From Ralstonia sp966433195 (lineage in GTDB: Bacteria; Pseudomonadota; Gammaproteobacteria; Burkholderiales; Burkholderiaceae): DNA of 64,000 nt. A model generated the notes under the pieces. It was not told where the DNA came from. It was given only the letters and a program-made list of their open reading frames with translations, and did not search any database. Location: the NCBI GenBank assembly GCA_966433195.1, contig CBJMVH010000021.1:1-64000 (forward strand). The letters run 5' to 3'. The translations under genes were made by a program, and so were the position numbers. Shown in pieces: positions 42,201 through 51,000 of the stretch (within the stretch, counting starts at the first letter, position 1; each line of letters starts with the position of its first letter).

Positions 42201-43205
42201 ATGCAGAATCCCTTCACCAATCCTGCCTTCTCGATGGCGTCGATGACGGCGGCCATCAACCTGATCCCGAACCGGTACGGGAAGCTTGAGGCGATGAACC
42301 TCTTTGCGCCCAAGCCGGTGCGCATGCGCCAGATCATTGTGGAGCAGCGCGAGGGCGTGCTCACCCTGTTGCCCACGTTGCCTCCGGGCTCGCCCGGCAC
42401 GGTCGGCACCCGAGGCCGGCGCAACGTACGCTCGTTCGTCATCCCTCACATCCCACACGATGACGTGGTGCTGCCCGAAGCCGTGCAGGGCTTGCGCGCG
42501 TTCGGCTCGGAGACTGAACTGGAATCCGTGTCCAACGTAATGGCCGAACGCCTGGAGACGATGCGCAACAAGCATGCCATCACCCTGGAGCACTTGCGCA
42601 TGGGGGCGCTCAAGGGCGAGATCCTCGATGCGGATGGCTCCACCCTCTACAACCTGTTCGAAGAGTTCGGCATGGAGCCGAAGGTGGTGAATTTCGAGTT
42701 GGGCGCCGACAAGACCGAAGTCCGCAACAAATGCACGGACGTGCTCGGCATGATCGAGGATTCCCTGCTCGGCGAGGTCATGACCGGCGCACACTGCCTG
42801 TGCTCTACCGACTTCTTCAAGGCACTGGTCAGCCACAAGACGGTCAAGGAAGCCTATTCGCGCTGGAAAGAAGGCGTGGTGCTGATCAACGACATGCGTC
42901 GTGGTTTCGAGTTCGGCGGCGTCACTTTCGAGGAGTACCGGGGCAAGGCGTCTGATGCGGCTGGCCGCGTGCGCAGCTTCATTGCGCCGGGCGAGGCGCA
43001 TGTGTTCCCCCTGGGCACCCTCGACACCTTCGCCACCTACTTCGCGCCGGCCGACTTCAACGAGACGGTCAACACCCTAGGCCAGCCGCTGTACGCCAAG
43101 CAGGAGCCGCGCAAGTTCGAGCGGGGCACCGACGTGCACACCCAGTCCAACCCGCTGCCGATGTGCTTGCGCCCCGGCGTGCTGGTCAAGCTGACGATGG
43201 GGTGA
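42201..43205 (+). CDS. Major capsid protein (gpE family)
   Basis: This 334-residue protein has the gpE-type HK97 fold. Segments seen are NPFTNPAFSMASMTAAINLIPNRYGKLE at the start, LPTLPPGSPGTVG and NVRSFVIPHIPHDDVVLPEAVQG, then SRWKEGVVLINDMRRGFEFGGVTFEEYRG. The C-terminus runs ...HTQSNPLPMCLRPGVLVKLTMG, a typical ending. It builds the icosahedral shell and should be cleaved or shaped with the S49 protease. It overlaps no neighbour. Confidence 0.94.
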   Translation: MQNPFTNPAFSMASMTAAINLIPNRYGKLEAMNLFAPKPVRMRQIIVEQREGVLTLLPTLPPGSPGTVGTRGRRNVRSFVIPHIPHDDVVLPEAVQGLRAFGSETELESVSNVMAERLETMRNKHAITLEHLRMGALKGEILDADGSTLYNLFEEFGMEPKVVNFELGADKTEVRNKCTDVLGMIEDSLLGEVMTGAHCLCSTDFFKALVSHKTVKEAYSRWKEGVVLINDMRRGFEFGGVTFEEYRGKASDAAGRVRSFIAPGEAHVFPLGTLDTFATYFAPADFNETVNTLGQPLYAKQEPRKFERGTDVHTQSNPLPMCLRPGVLVKLTMG

Positions 43206-43207
43206 CC

Positions 43208-43510
43208 ATGGACATCGTGACCACCCTCTATGAAGCCGCCGCCAACGCAGGGCTGTTGAAGGCGTGCGTCTGGCGGCCGTCCGACGGCAGCCCGGCGCGC
43301 ACCAACATGGTGGGCTTCGCCGCACCCGACGAGACGCTGCTCGATGGCCTGACGGTCAGCACCGAGTATGTAATGTCCTATCCCGCCACGATTCTTACGG
43401 GGCTTGGTCCCCGCGAGACGGTCGAGATCGCTGGTGCGCTCTTCCAGGTGCGGGATCTGCGGGCTGTGGGCGACGGCTCCGAGATCCGTGCCAGGCTCAC
43501 CCGCCTGTAA
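43208..43510 (+). CDS. Head-tail connector, gpFII-like
   Basis: This 100-residue protein follows the capsid gene at two bases. It has a compact beta-rich sequence (GLTVSTEYVMSYPATILTGLGPRETVEIAGALFQVRDLRAVGDGSEIRARLTRL) like the lambda FII attachment family. Such proteins sit at the head-tail joint. The start Met at 43208 is preferred; it overlaps no longer frame. The last base of the stop overlaps the next gene's start. Confidence 0.78.
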   Translation: MDIVTTLYEAAANAGLLKACVWRPSDGSPARTNMVGFAAPDETLLDGLTVSTEYVMSYPATILTGLGPRETVEIAGALFQVRDLRAVGDGSEIRARLTRL

Positions 43511-43962
43511 TGCCGCTGGCAGTCACCTCGGTCCGCGAGCGGATTTTGCTCGCGGTGTTGTCGGCCGTCCGCGCCCCGGCGCAGGCGCTTGGCGCCACGC
43601 TGCACCGTACGCCTGCCATCGCCATCGCGCGGGAGCAGTGTCCGGCGCTGGTGGTGCACCCCGAGAGCGATGGGATCGCCAGCCGGGCCAATGACCGGGT
43701 CACGCGCGAGCTGACCATCCGCATGACGGCGCTGGCCCGTGCGGTGCCACCCGCCTCGCCGGAAACGGCGGCGGATGCACTGCTGACCGCCGCCCACGCT
43801 GCGCTGATGACCGACGTGAATCTCGGCGGCTTGGCGCTCGGCATTCACGAACTGGACTGCGAGTGGGACGTGGAGGACGCCGACGCCGTGGCGGCGGCCA
43901 TGCCGGCGCGCTACCGCATCACCTACCGGACCTTGGTCGCCGATCTGGCGACCGTTGCCTGA
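43510..43962 (+). CDS. Tail-completion type protein (gpU/gpZ position)
   Basis: This 150-residue protein begins MPLAVTSVRERILLAVLSAV. It has an alpha-beta layout with PALVVHPESDGIA and a C-terminal ARYRITYRTLVADLATVA that resembles gpU-like tail terminators. Its place between the FII-like and tail-tube genes is that of the neck and terminator proteins. The family is named by position and partial pattern only. Confidence 0.65.
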   Translation: MPLAVTSVRERILLAVLSAVRAPAQALGATLHRTPAIAIAREQCPALVVHPESDGIASRANDRVTRELTIRMTALARAVPPASPETAADALLTAAHAALMTDVNLGGLALGIHELDCEWDVEDADAVAAAMPARYRITYRTLVADLATVA

Positions 43963-44084
43963 AGCGTTTCCGGCCCCGGATGTATCCGCCAACCCTGGCG
44001 CTGCAGCAGCACTTCGAGCACCCCGTTCGGGCCGCGCTCACCCCCGTACCCAATTCTGCGTAACGCAAAAAAATCCCCTCAATC

Positions 44085-44858
44085 ATGAGTACCTATGCCT
44101 CCTTCCAAGGGCGCGTTTTTCTCGGCAAGCGAGATGCCGCGGGCGTCCCCTACGAGGTGCGCTCACCTGGCAACGTGGCCGAGCTGAAGCTGTCCCTCAA
44201 GACCGACGTGCTGGAGCACTATGAAAGTCAGACCGGCCAGCGCACGCTGGATCACCGAATGGTCAAGCAGAAGTCGGCCACGCTCAATCTGACCATCGAG
44301 GAGTTCACCAAGGACAACCTCGCGCTGGCGCTGTACGGCAATCACGTCACCGGCACGGGCGGCGCCGTCAATGACGAGCCGGTCGGCGGCGCGACGCCGC
44401 AGGTGGGCGATCGCTACTTCCTTGCCCACCCCAAGGTGTCGAATCTGATCGTCAAGGACAGCAGCGCCCAGCCCGTGGTGCTGGTGGCCGGCGTCGACTA
44501 CACCGCCGATCTGGACTTCGGCTCGATCCAGTTCTTGCGTCTGGATGATGGCGAATCGCCGCCGCAGCCATATGTGAAGCCGTTCAAGGCGAGCTATGCC
44601 TACGGTGTGACCACCGAGATCGGCATCTTTACGCAGCCGTTGCCCGAGCGCTATCTGCGCCTGGAAGGGCTCAACACCGCCCAGGGCAACGCCCGCGTGC
44701 TGGTCGAACTGTATCGGGTGGCGTTCGATCCGCTCAAGGAGCTTTCCCTCATCTCGGACGAATACAACAAGTTCGAGATGGAGGGCTCGCTGCTGGCCGA
44801 CGCGACCAAGCCGTTTGACGCGGTGCTTGGTCAGTTCGGCCGCATCGTGCAGCTGTGA
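44085..44858 (+). CDS. Major tail tube protein
   Basis: This 257-residue protein begins MSTYASFQGRVFLGKRDA. It has the beta-rich pattern of siphovirus tail-tube proteins: VAELKLSLKTDVLEHYESQTGQ, ATLNLTIEEFTKDNLALAL, and VDYTADLDFGSIQFL, with an Ig-like insert. Hexamer rings of such proteins stack to form the tail tube. A 122-bp gap precedes it. Its stop overlaps the start of the tail assembly chaperone gene. Confidence 0.84.
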   Translation: MSTYASFQGRVFLGKRDAAGVPYEVRSPGNVAELKLSLKTDVLEHYESQTGQRTLDHRMVKQKSATLNLTIEEFTKDNLALALYGNHVTGTGGAVNDEPVGGATPQVGDRYFLAHPKVSNLIVKDSSAQPVVLVAGVDYTADLDFGSIQFLRLDDGESPPQPYVKPFKASYAYGVTTEIGIFTQPLPERYLRLEGLNTAQGNARVLVELYRVAFDPLKELSLISDEYNKFEMEGSLLADATKPFDAVLGQFGRIVQL

Positions 44859-45256
44859 GGCCGGCCGTGGAGGATCTGGACAAGTTGATCCCGCAGCCGG
44901 CCGACCTCGCCGTGGGCGGGGAGACACTCGCCATCCGGCCGCTCAGGGTGGGGCAACTGCCCGCCTTCCTGCGCGCGGTCTTGCCGACGCTGCAACAATT
45001 GAAGGCCCCGCAGATCGACTGGCTCTCGCTCTTCATCGAGCGTGGCGACGACCTGTTGCAGGCCGTCGCCATTGCGGTGGACAAGCCGCGTGCGTGGGTC
45101 GACACGCTCGCGGCCGACGAGGCGATCCTGTTGGCCGCCAAGGTGATCGAGGTGAACGCGGATTTTTTTACCCGGACGGTGCTGCCGAGGCTCGAAGGAC
45201 TGTTCGCGCAGGTCACGCAGGCGACGGCGTCTGGTTCGACGCCATCCAGCGTTTGA
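44855..45256 (+). CDS. Tail assembly chaperone, short form (gpG-like)
   Basis: This 133-residue product starts at a GTG that overlaps the tail-tube stop (GTGA), so translation is coupled. It is helical and acidic (ALPTLQQLKAPQIDWLSLFIERGDDLL). It corresponds to lambda gpG, the chaperone that wraps the tape measure. Near its end is a slippery run of seven T at 45163-45169, where part of the ribosomes should shift by -1 to make the longer form. Confidence 0.85.
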   Translation: MRPAVEDLDKLIPQPADLAVGGETLAIRPLRVGQLPAFLRAVLPTLQQLKAPQIDWLSLFIERGDDLLQAVAIAVDKPRAWVDTLAADEAILLAAKVIEVNADFFTRTVLPRLEGLFAQVTQATASGSTPSSV

Positions 45257-45474
45257 TCGATCACGGTCACCGTCTGCCTGACATCCTCGACTACACGCTG
45301 GCACAGATGCGCGACTTCGTTGCGGCTACCGTGCGATCTGATGCGACGCGCGATGCGCGACTGCTGTCGCTGATTGCCATCGGCTCTCGCGGAGATGCCC
45401 GCAATCTGGACCAGACGCTTGATCGCCTCACCAGCCAAGCCACAGACCATGCGCATGTCCGTTCGAGTCGATAG
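44855..45474 (+). CDS. Tail assembly chaperone, -1 frameshift fusion (gpGT-like)
   Basis: Reading shifts by -1 at 45163-45169, so codons after TTT TTT resume as TAC CCG GAC. The fused protein keeps the gpG part to residue ~105 and continues with a new C-terminal domain (DAIQRLIDHGHRLPDILDYTLAQM...) ending at 45474, about 206 residues in total. In lambda the gpG:gpGT ratio controls tail assembly and gpT contacts the tail-tube protein. The T-frame alone has no start codon with a ribosome site, which supports fusion. Confidence 0.82.
45163..45169 (+). promoter_or_regulatory. Programmed -1 frameshift slippery site
   Basis: The heptamer T TTT TTT in the gpG reading frame (codons GAT TTT TTT ACC) permits simultaneous re-pairing of both tRNAs in the -1 frame. 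The continuing frame is open to 45474. Confidence 0.82.
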
Positions 45475-46093
45475 CGCCGCAGCGCAGGCGCAGCTGCGCC
45501 GCTGGGGCGGGGACTTCCGAGCCAAGGCCCGGAAGGCGGCGGCGCGTGCCATGGCTGGCGAGGCGGCCGAACTCAAGCAGGCGGTGCGCGACCATGTCGC
45601 TGGTCAGATGCGGGTGGTCAAGCGCTCGTTTCTCAAGGGCTTCACCGCCAAGGTACTAGATCGCGACCCGAAGCGTTTGCCGGCGCTCTATGTGGGTTCA
45701 CGCATCCCGTGGTCGGGCGTGCACGAGCGAGGCGGTGTGATTGCGGGCCGGCTGCTGATTCCGCTGTACGGGCGGATGGGCCGAAAGCGCTTCAAGGCGC
45801 AGATCGCCGAGCTGATGCGCGGAGGCAATGCGTACTTCATCAAGAACGACAAGGGGAACGTCGTGCTAATGGCCGAGAACATCCGGGAGCACGATCGACC
45901 GCTGGCCGGTTTCAAGCGTCGCTATCGCAAGGCCGAAGGTGTCCAGCGCATCAAGCGCGGCGCGGATATTCCGATTGCGGTACTGGTGCCGCGCGTCGTA
46001 CTGAGGAAGCGGTTGGACATTGAACAACTGGTGGCGCGACGCATTCCGCGTCTGGCCGCCGCCGTGGAGGCGCAGATCCGGCAGGTGAACTGA
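45449..46093 (+). CDS. DUF6441-like phage tail protein
   Basis: This 214-residue basic protein begins MRMSVRVDSAAAQAQLRRWG. Its conserved core includes SRIPWSGVHERGGVIAG and RLLIPLYGRMGRKRFKAQ, and a later KGNVVLMAEN. DUF6441 members lie between the frameshift chaperone and the tape measure in many phages, and their role in tail assembly is unknown. It starts inside the last bases of the gpGT frame, and two closely spaced Met codons (45449, 45455) are possible starts. Confidence 0.75.
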   Translation: MRMSVRVDSAAAQAQLRRWGGDFRAKARKAAARAMAGEAAELKQAVRDHVAGQMRVVKRSFLKGFTAKVLDRDPKRLPALYVGSRIPWSGVHERGGVIAGRLLIPLYGRMGRKRFKAQIAELMRGGNAYFIKNDKGNVVLMAENIREHDRPLAGFKRRYRKAEGVQRIKRGADIPIAVLVPRVVLRKRLDIEQLVARRIPRLAAAVEAQIRQVN

Positions 46094-46126
46094 CCGGTGT
46101 GCGCCTCCCGGTGGGTAATAGGGCAA

Positions 46127-46414
46127 TCAGGCGATCAGGAATTTGTCGCGGTTCTTGCCGATCCAGGCGGGTGCGCGGCCACGGCCAGTCCACGTGGCGC
46201 CGGTCTTGGGGTCGCGGTATTTGGGGGCGACCGGAGCCTTGGTGGCACGCTTGCCGCGCTTCGAGGCAAAGCCGATGTCTTCGGCGGTGAGGCCGTATTC
46301 CAGGACGATCTGGCGCACTTGCGCCGTGACCTCGGCCAGTTCCTTCTGGCGGGCGGCTTCAAGTTGTTCTTCGAGTTTTGCTTTCTGGGCGAGAAGATCT
46401 TTGTAAGTTGCCAT
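46127..46414 (-). CDS. Phage-borne H-NS family nucleoid protein
   Basis: This 95-residue protein has an N-terminal coiled-coil dimer region (residues ~5-45, DLLAQKAKLEEQLEAARQKELAEV). The C-terminal H-NS DNA-binding motif runs YRDPKTGATWTGRGRAPAWI with the downstream GKNRDKFLI. H-NS homologues silence AT-rich foreign DNA. In phages they may repress host defence genes or their own cargo. It is on the strand opposite to the tail genes, next to a lower-GC nuclease-like gene. Confidence 0.9.
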   Translation of the reverse strand: MATYKDLLAQKAKLEEQLEAARQKELAEVTAQVRQIVLEYGLTAEDIGFASKRGKRATKAPVAPKYRDPKTGATWTGRGRAPAWIGKNRDKFLIA

Positions 46415-46625
46415 GAGATTTCCCCGAGAGGGTTGTTGTAGTCAGAAATAGCTAGGCTTCTGATTATTGCTGTCGCCTGCAATCAAGCAGCGACAGCGAC
46501 TCGCACATTCTAAATTCGAAGCGTGGCATTTGTGCAGTTTCAGAAGTGTTTAATGTCCGATTCGTAAGGTGCGATACTTCGGCCCGTGCTGCCGTAAGTG
46601 GACGGCCGGGACGTACGCTCGCAGG

Positions 46626-47699
46626 CTACTTGGGCAAGCCGACGAACTTGAAGCCATCGCCGTTCGGTTCGAACGTAACGAGCTTGAAGCCAAGTTCCTT
46701 GCAGCGCTCCTGGCGAGCCTGATACTTCGTCGAACTAGGCAAAACAAGGAACTTACGAACGGAGTATGACTGGAACTCCCCTTCCAGCGATCTTCCATTG
46801 AATACAAGCTGCCCGATTGCGGTGTAAATGCTTTGGCTTCCGGACGCCGGCTTTACCTCAAAGAGATCAATGGTGCGACGGCGGCGGACTATGAGGTCGG
46901 CTGCCTGACATTTCAACGCTTCCCCGCAACCGTCTAGCGCCTTGCGTAGAGCCTTCACGACACGCCCATGCGTCCAATCCATAACGATCTCTCCTTTTCG
47001 CTTAACGACGCGAGTGCCAGCAAATTCGTCTCGATATTCAGACAAGGCCAAGTCCAAACGCGTCTTGGCATGCGCTCCGCTTTTTCGTTTCGCATTGGGT
47101 TTGTCATCGGGGCGACGGGCAGGCATTTCCTGGTCCGCGGCAAGCGTTGCGGCGTCGCGCATTGCCCCCGCGAATCGATGAATCTTCGCAACCAGTCGAT
47201 CGTCGTCCAGTGCTGCGACTACCTGCAAATCCACCTTGTACGGCTTGACGGCAGAATCGGCGGACACTGTCTTGCGCCAATTCAGGTGCCTCAACACCTC
47301 GCTCTTTTGAACTCGAGACGTTCCCCTGGTGACAATGCCCCGGTGCGCTAGGAATGCTCGCCCATTGCGATCTTTGACGAATGCTCCGCCTTTCCGACGG
47401 CTGAATCGACCATTAGGGAAATTAAACTGAAGATCGATCAAAAGCGGATCGCGACGGTCTGGAACGTGACGCCCAACGAGCGTTATGAAGTCCCCTGTCT
47501 TCTTGTTTTTTCCACTATAAACCCAAAGCTCCTCGCGAACTGTCGCGGGTGCGAGGCGCACCTTGGCTTCAAAGTGACCAGCGGGGGTTCCAATGCGAAA
47601 TAGCCCTCCTTCACGTGTACTTTCTTGCAGTCTTTTTTTGAGCTGCTGGTTAAAACGTGCAATTTCTGCCGGCTCTGTCACCTCACTCCAGTTCCCCAT
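46626..47699 (-). CDS. PD-(D/E)XK nuclease-like protein with unknown N-terminal domain
   Basis: This 357-residue protein starts at the MGNWSEV Met (AGGAG eight bases upstream); an earlier Met at 47741 lacks a near site. The N-terminal ~200 residues (RIGTPAGHFEAKVRLAPATVREE... NGRAFLAHRGIV) are unrecognised and may bind nucleic acid. The C-terminal part resembles a restriction-endonuclease core: AADLIV, then DLFEVKPAS (Glu about residue 281) and the Gln of YTAIGQLVFN. GC is clearly below the flanking tail genes. A superinfection-exclusion or restriction-like role is an inference. Confidence 0.65.
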   Translation of the reverse strand: MGNWSEVTEPAEIARFNQQLKKRLQESTREGGLFRIGTPAGHFEAKVRLAPATVREELWVYSGKNKKTGDFITLVGRHVPDRRDPLLIDLQFNFPNGRFSRRKGGAFVKDRNGRAFLAHRGIVTRGTSRVQKSEVLRHLNWRKTVSADSAVKPYKVDLQVVAALDDDRLVAKIHRFAGAMRDAATLAADQEMPARRPDDKPNAKRKSGAHAKTRLDLALSEYRDEFAGTRVVKRKGEIVMDWTHGRVVKALRKALDGCGEALKCQAADLIVRRRRTIDLFEVKPASGSQSIYTAIGQLVFNGRSLEGEFQSYSVRKFLVLPSSTKYQARQERCKELGFKLVTFEPNGDGFKFVGLPK

Positions 47700-47912
47700 G
47701 GTCTTCTCTCCTAACGTTTTCGCGACATTGTAATTGTCCATAGTGACTTCGTTCCGGTTCCTGCCTCCTGTGAATGCGATAGCTGCCGAGGCCTTCTGTT
47801 TATAGATTTCATGGGGTTGCTTCCGGAGTAGTGAAAGGAAACTATGTCGCGTGTATCTCATCACAATGCTGAACGTGCTCTCGTCCCAGTAGGCCGCCCT
47901 TTGATTTCAGGG

Positions 47913-47990
47913 CTAGCGCTTGGAGATTTGTTTGGCACGGGCAATCAGTGCCGCCATTTCTTCTAGATCCAGCGCGCTCTGGTCGGACAT
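47913..47990 (-). CDS. 25-residue small ORF with a strong ribosome site
   Basis: The reading MSDQSALDLEEMAALIARAK continues to a 25-residue helix-forming peptide ending in ISKR. A GGAGG site lies four bases upstream of its start at 47990. It is in the gap between the nuclease-like gene and the tape-measure start. No relative is recognised, and a small size leaves real doubt. Confidence 0.45.
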   Translation of the reverse strand: MSDQSALDLEEMAALIARAKQISKR

Positions 47991-48016
47991 AAAACCTCCG
48001 GAACAGATCTTCACCA

Positions 48017-51000
48017 TTGGCAAACAATCGTATCAGTATCCTTGTCGCGCTCGACGGCGCCGACGAGGGGCTCAAACGCGCCATTACGTCGGCCGAGCGC
48101 AGCCTCGGCGAACTTGCCGCCACCGCCAAGACTGCAGGCGACAAAGCCACCACAGGTCTCGCTCAGATCAAGGCCGGCGTCGCCGCCTTCAGCGAGCAGG
48201 TCGCCACGGCCAGGACGCAGGTGCTGGCCTTCCTGTCGATCAACTGGGTCGTCGGCAAAGCCCAGGAGATCATTCAGGTCGCCGACGCCTGGAACATGAT
48301 GACCGCGCGCCTGAAGCTGGCCACCGCCGGCCAGCGCGAGTTCACCGCCGCGCAGACGGCACTGTTCGACACCGCCCAGCGCGTTGGCGTACCGCTTCAG
48401 GAGACCGCCACGCTGTACGGCAAGCTGCAGCAGGCGGTGCGCATGCTGGGTGGCGAGCAGAAGGAGGCGCTCACCCTTACTGAGAGCATCTCGCAGGCGC
48501 TGCGCATCTCCGGCGCCTCGGCCAACGAGACGCAATCGGCGCTGCTGCAATTCGGTCAAGCCCTGTCGGCGGGGGTGTTGCGCGGCGAGGAGTTCAACTC
48601 GGTCGTCGACAACAGCCCGAGGCTGGCGCAGGCCCTTGCCGATGGACTCAACGTACCCATCGGGCGCCTGCGCAAGATGGCGGAAGAGGGCAGGCTGACC
48701 GCCGATGTCGTCGTCAATGCGCTGCTGTCCCAGAAGGACAAGCTTGCCGCCGAGTACGCGCAGATGCCGGCCACCGTCAGCCAGTCCTTCGAGCGGCTGC
48801 GCAACGCCTTCGGGCAGACCATCAACCGGATCGATCAGGCCACCGGCTTGACGGCCAAGCTGACCACAGCGTTGACTTGGCTCGCGCAGAACCTCGACGT
48901 GGTGATGCAGTGGCTCAAGCGCATCGCCGAAGTCGGCCTAGCCGTGCTCGTCTACCGGCTGATCCCAGCGTTGATTACCGCATGGCAGACCGCAGGCGCT
49001 GCCGCCGTCACGGCCGCCAGTACCACTTCGGCGGCCTGGGCCACGGCCAACCTGTCGGTGTCGGCCGCCATCGCGAACGTCGGGCTGCTGCGGACCAGCT
49101 TCGCCACGCTGGGGGCCTTCTTGGTCGGCTGGGAGATCGGCACGTGGCTGTCGGAGCAGTTCGAGATCGTGCGCCGCGCCGGTATTTTCATGGTTCAGGT
49201 GCTGATCCGCTCCGTCGAGGAACTGCGTTTTCGCTGGGAGGCGTTCGCCGCCATCTTCACCTCTGACACCATTGCTGAGGCGACCAGGCGGCACCAGGCG
49301 CGGCTCTCCGAGATGAACGCGATCTTCACGCAGATGTACGCCGACGCCAGCCGGGGCGCCGATGCGGCCAAGGGCGCCATGGATACCGCTGCCGGCGCCG
49401 CCGAGGAGATTGCCCGCCGCCTGGAGGCGGTTCGCCAGGGCACACAGGAAGCGGTCGGGCGTGGCGTTGAGGCGGTCCACACGGCGCTGGAGAAACTCAA
49501 ATCCCGGCTCGGCGAGGTCGAGTCGGCGGTTTCCAAGGCCAGCCAGACCGTGAGCGACTCGACTGCCAAGATGGCTGAGGCGTACAAGGGACTCACTTCC
49601 ATCGCGGAGGGTCACCTGCAGCGTCAGATCGAGGCGGTCAAGGCGCGCTATCAGCAGGAACAGGCGGCGCTCGACGTCTCGGCCCAAGCGCAGGCCGCGC
49701 AGATTGCCAAGTCGACGCAGTTGCTGACCGATGCCTTGACCCGGCAGACCGCGCTACGTCGGCAGGCCACGACTGATACGCTGAAGCTGGTCGACGACGA
49801 GTCCCGCGCCCGCGTCGACGCCGCAGCGCGCGACGGCAAGACCGATGCCGAACGCGCGGCCAACGTCCAGCGCGTCGAGAACGAGATCCTGGCCACCCGG
49901 CGCCAGACGCTGACGCAGGCAGCATCCGAATATCGCCAGCATATCGACGCACTCAACGCCGAAGCCAACCGGCACTTGGTCGAGATCCGGCGCATCGAGG
50001 ACGAGAAGCGTCAGTTGTCGATGACGACGGAAGAGCGCATCCGCGACATCCGCCGTCAGGGAATGACGGACTTCGAGGCGCTGGAGGACCGCAAGCGCCA
50101 GATCGCTGAATACCAATCGAGTGCCCGCGCTGCGCTGGCCGATGGTGAATTCGATCAGGCCCGTCAACGTGCCACCAAGGCGATGGACCTGGCCGCACAG
50201 GTGGCGAGTGCGCAATCCAGCGAAGCCAAGCGCGTGGAGGATGCACGCCGGCAGTCAGAGCAAGCGGCGTCTCAGGTTGCCGAGATCGAGGCGCAGGCGC
50301 GTGAGGCCAGGGGCCGGCAGGAATATGCGCAGGCCGAGGCGCTCACGCGCCAGGCGGACGAACTGCGCGCGCAATCGGCACAAAGGTCGGCGGACGCCGA
50401 CGCGCAGGCCCTGCAGGGCAAGGCCGCCGTCAATGAGGCCATCGGCCGCATCCGCGAGTCGGAGGCAATTCTCAACCAGACGCTGGATGCACAAGCTCAG
50501 GCGCACCAGCGTGCCGCGCAGTCGGCGGTATCGGCCCGGCAGGGTATCCAGCAGACGCTGGCCCAGACCGACAACCAGATCGACCAGATCACGGCCAAAC
50601 TGCAGGAGGGCCTGAAGGTCACCATCGATGCCGACACCCAGCGTTTCGACAAGGCCATCGCCGATCTGGACAAGGCCTTGGCCGAGCGGGAACGGCTGGT
50701 GGTCATCAAGGCCGATCTGGAGCAGGCCGAGAAGACGCTGCAGGACTATGAGCAGCGGTTGAAGGACGGCAGGACCCTGCCGGTCGATGCCGACGTGTCG
50801 AAGGCCACTGCTGCCCTGGATAGGCTCAACGCCTATGCCATGGAAACCTCGCAGCTTGAACTGAAGGTGGCCACCGAGAAGGCTCAGGCCGCGATTTCCA
50901 ACGTCAGCAACCAGATCGCGGCCCTGGATCGCGTCCAGACCGAGTCGCGGCACCTGGTCGCCAGCAACGTCGACGCCGTGCGTGCCGAAGTGCAGAGCTT

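Noticed and set aside
43980..44063. 27-residue frame (MYPPTLALQQHF...) in the gap before the tail-tube gene
   Set aside because: No ribosome site is visible and the peptide is too short to support by composition alone.
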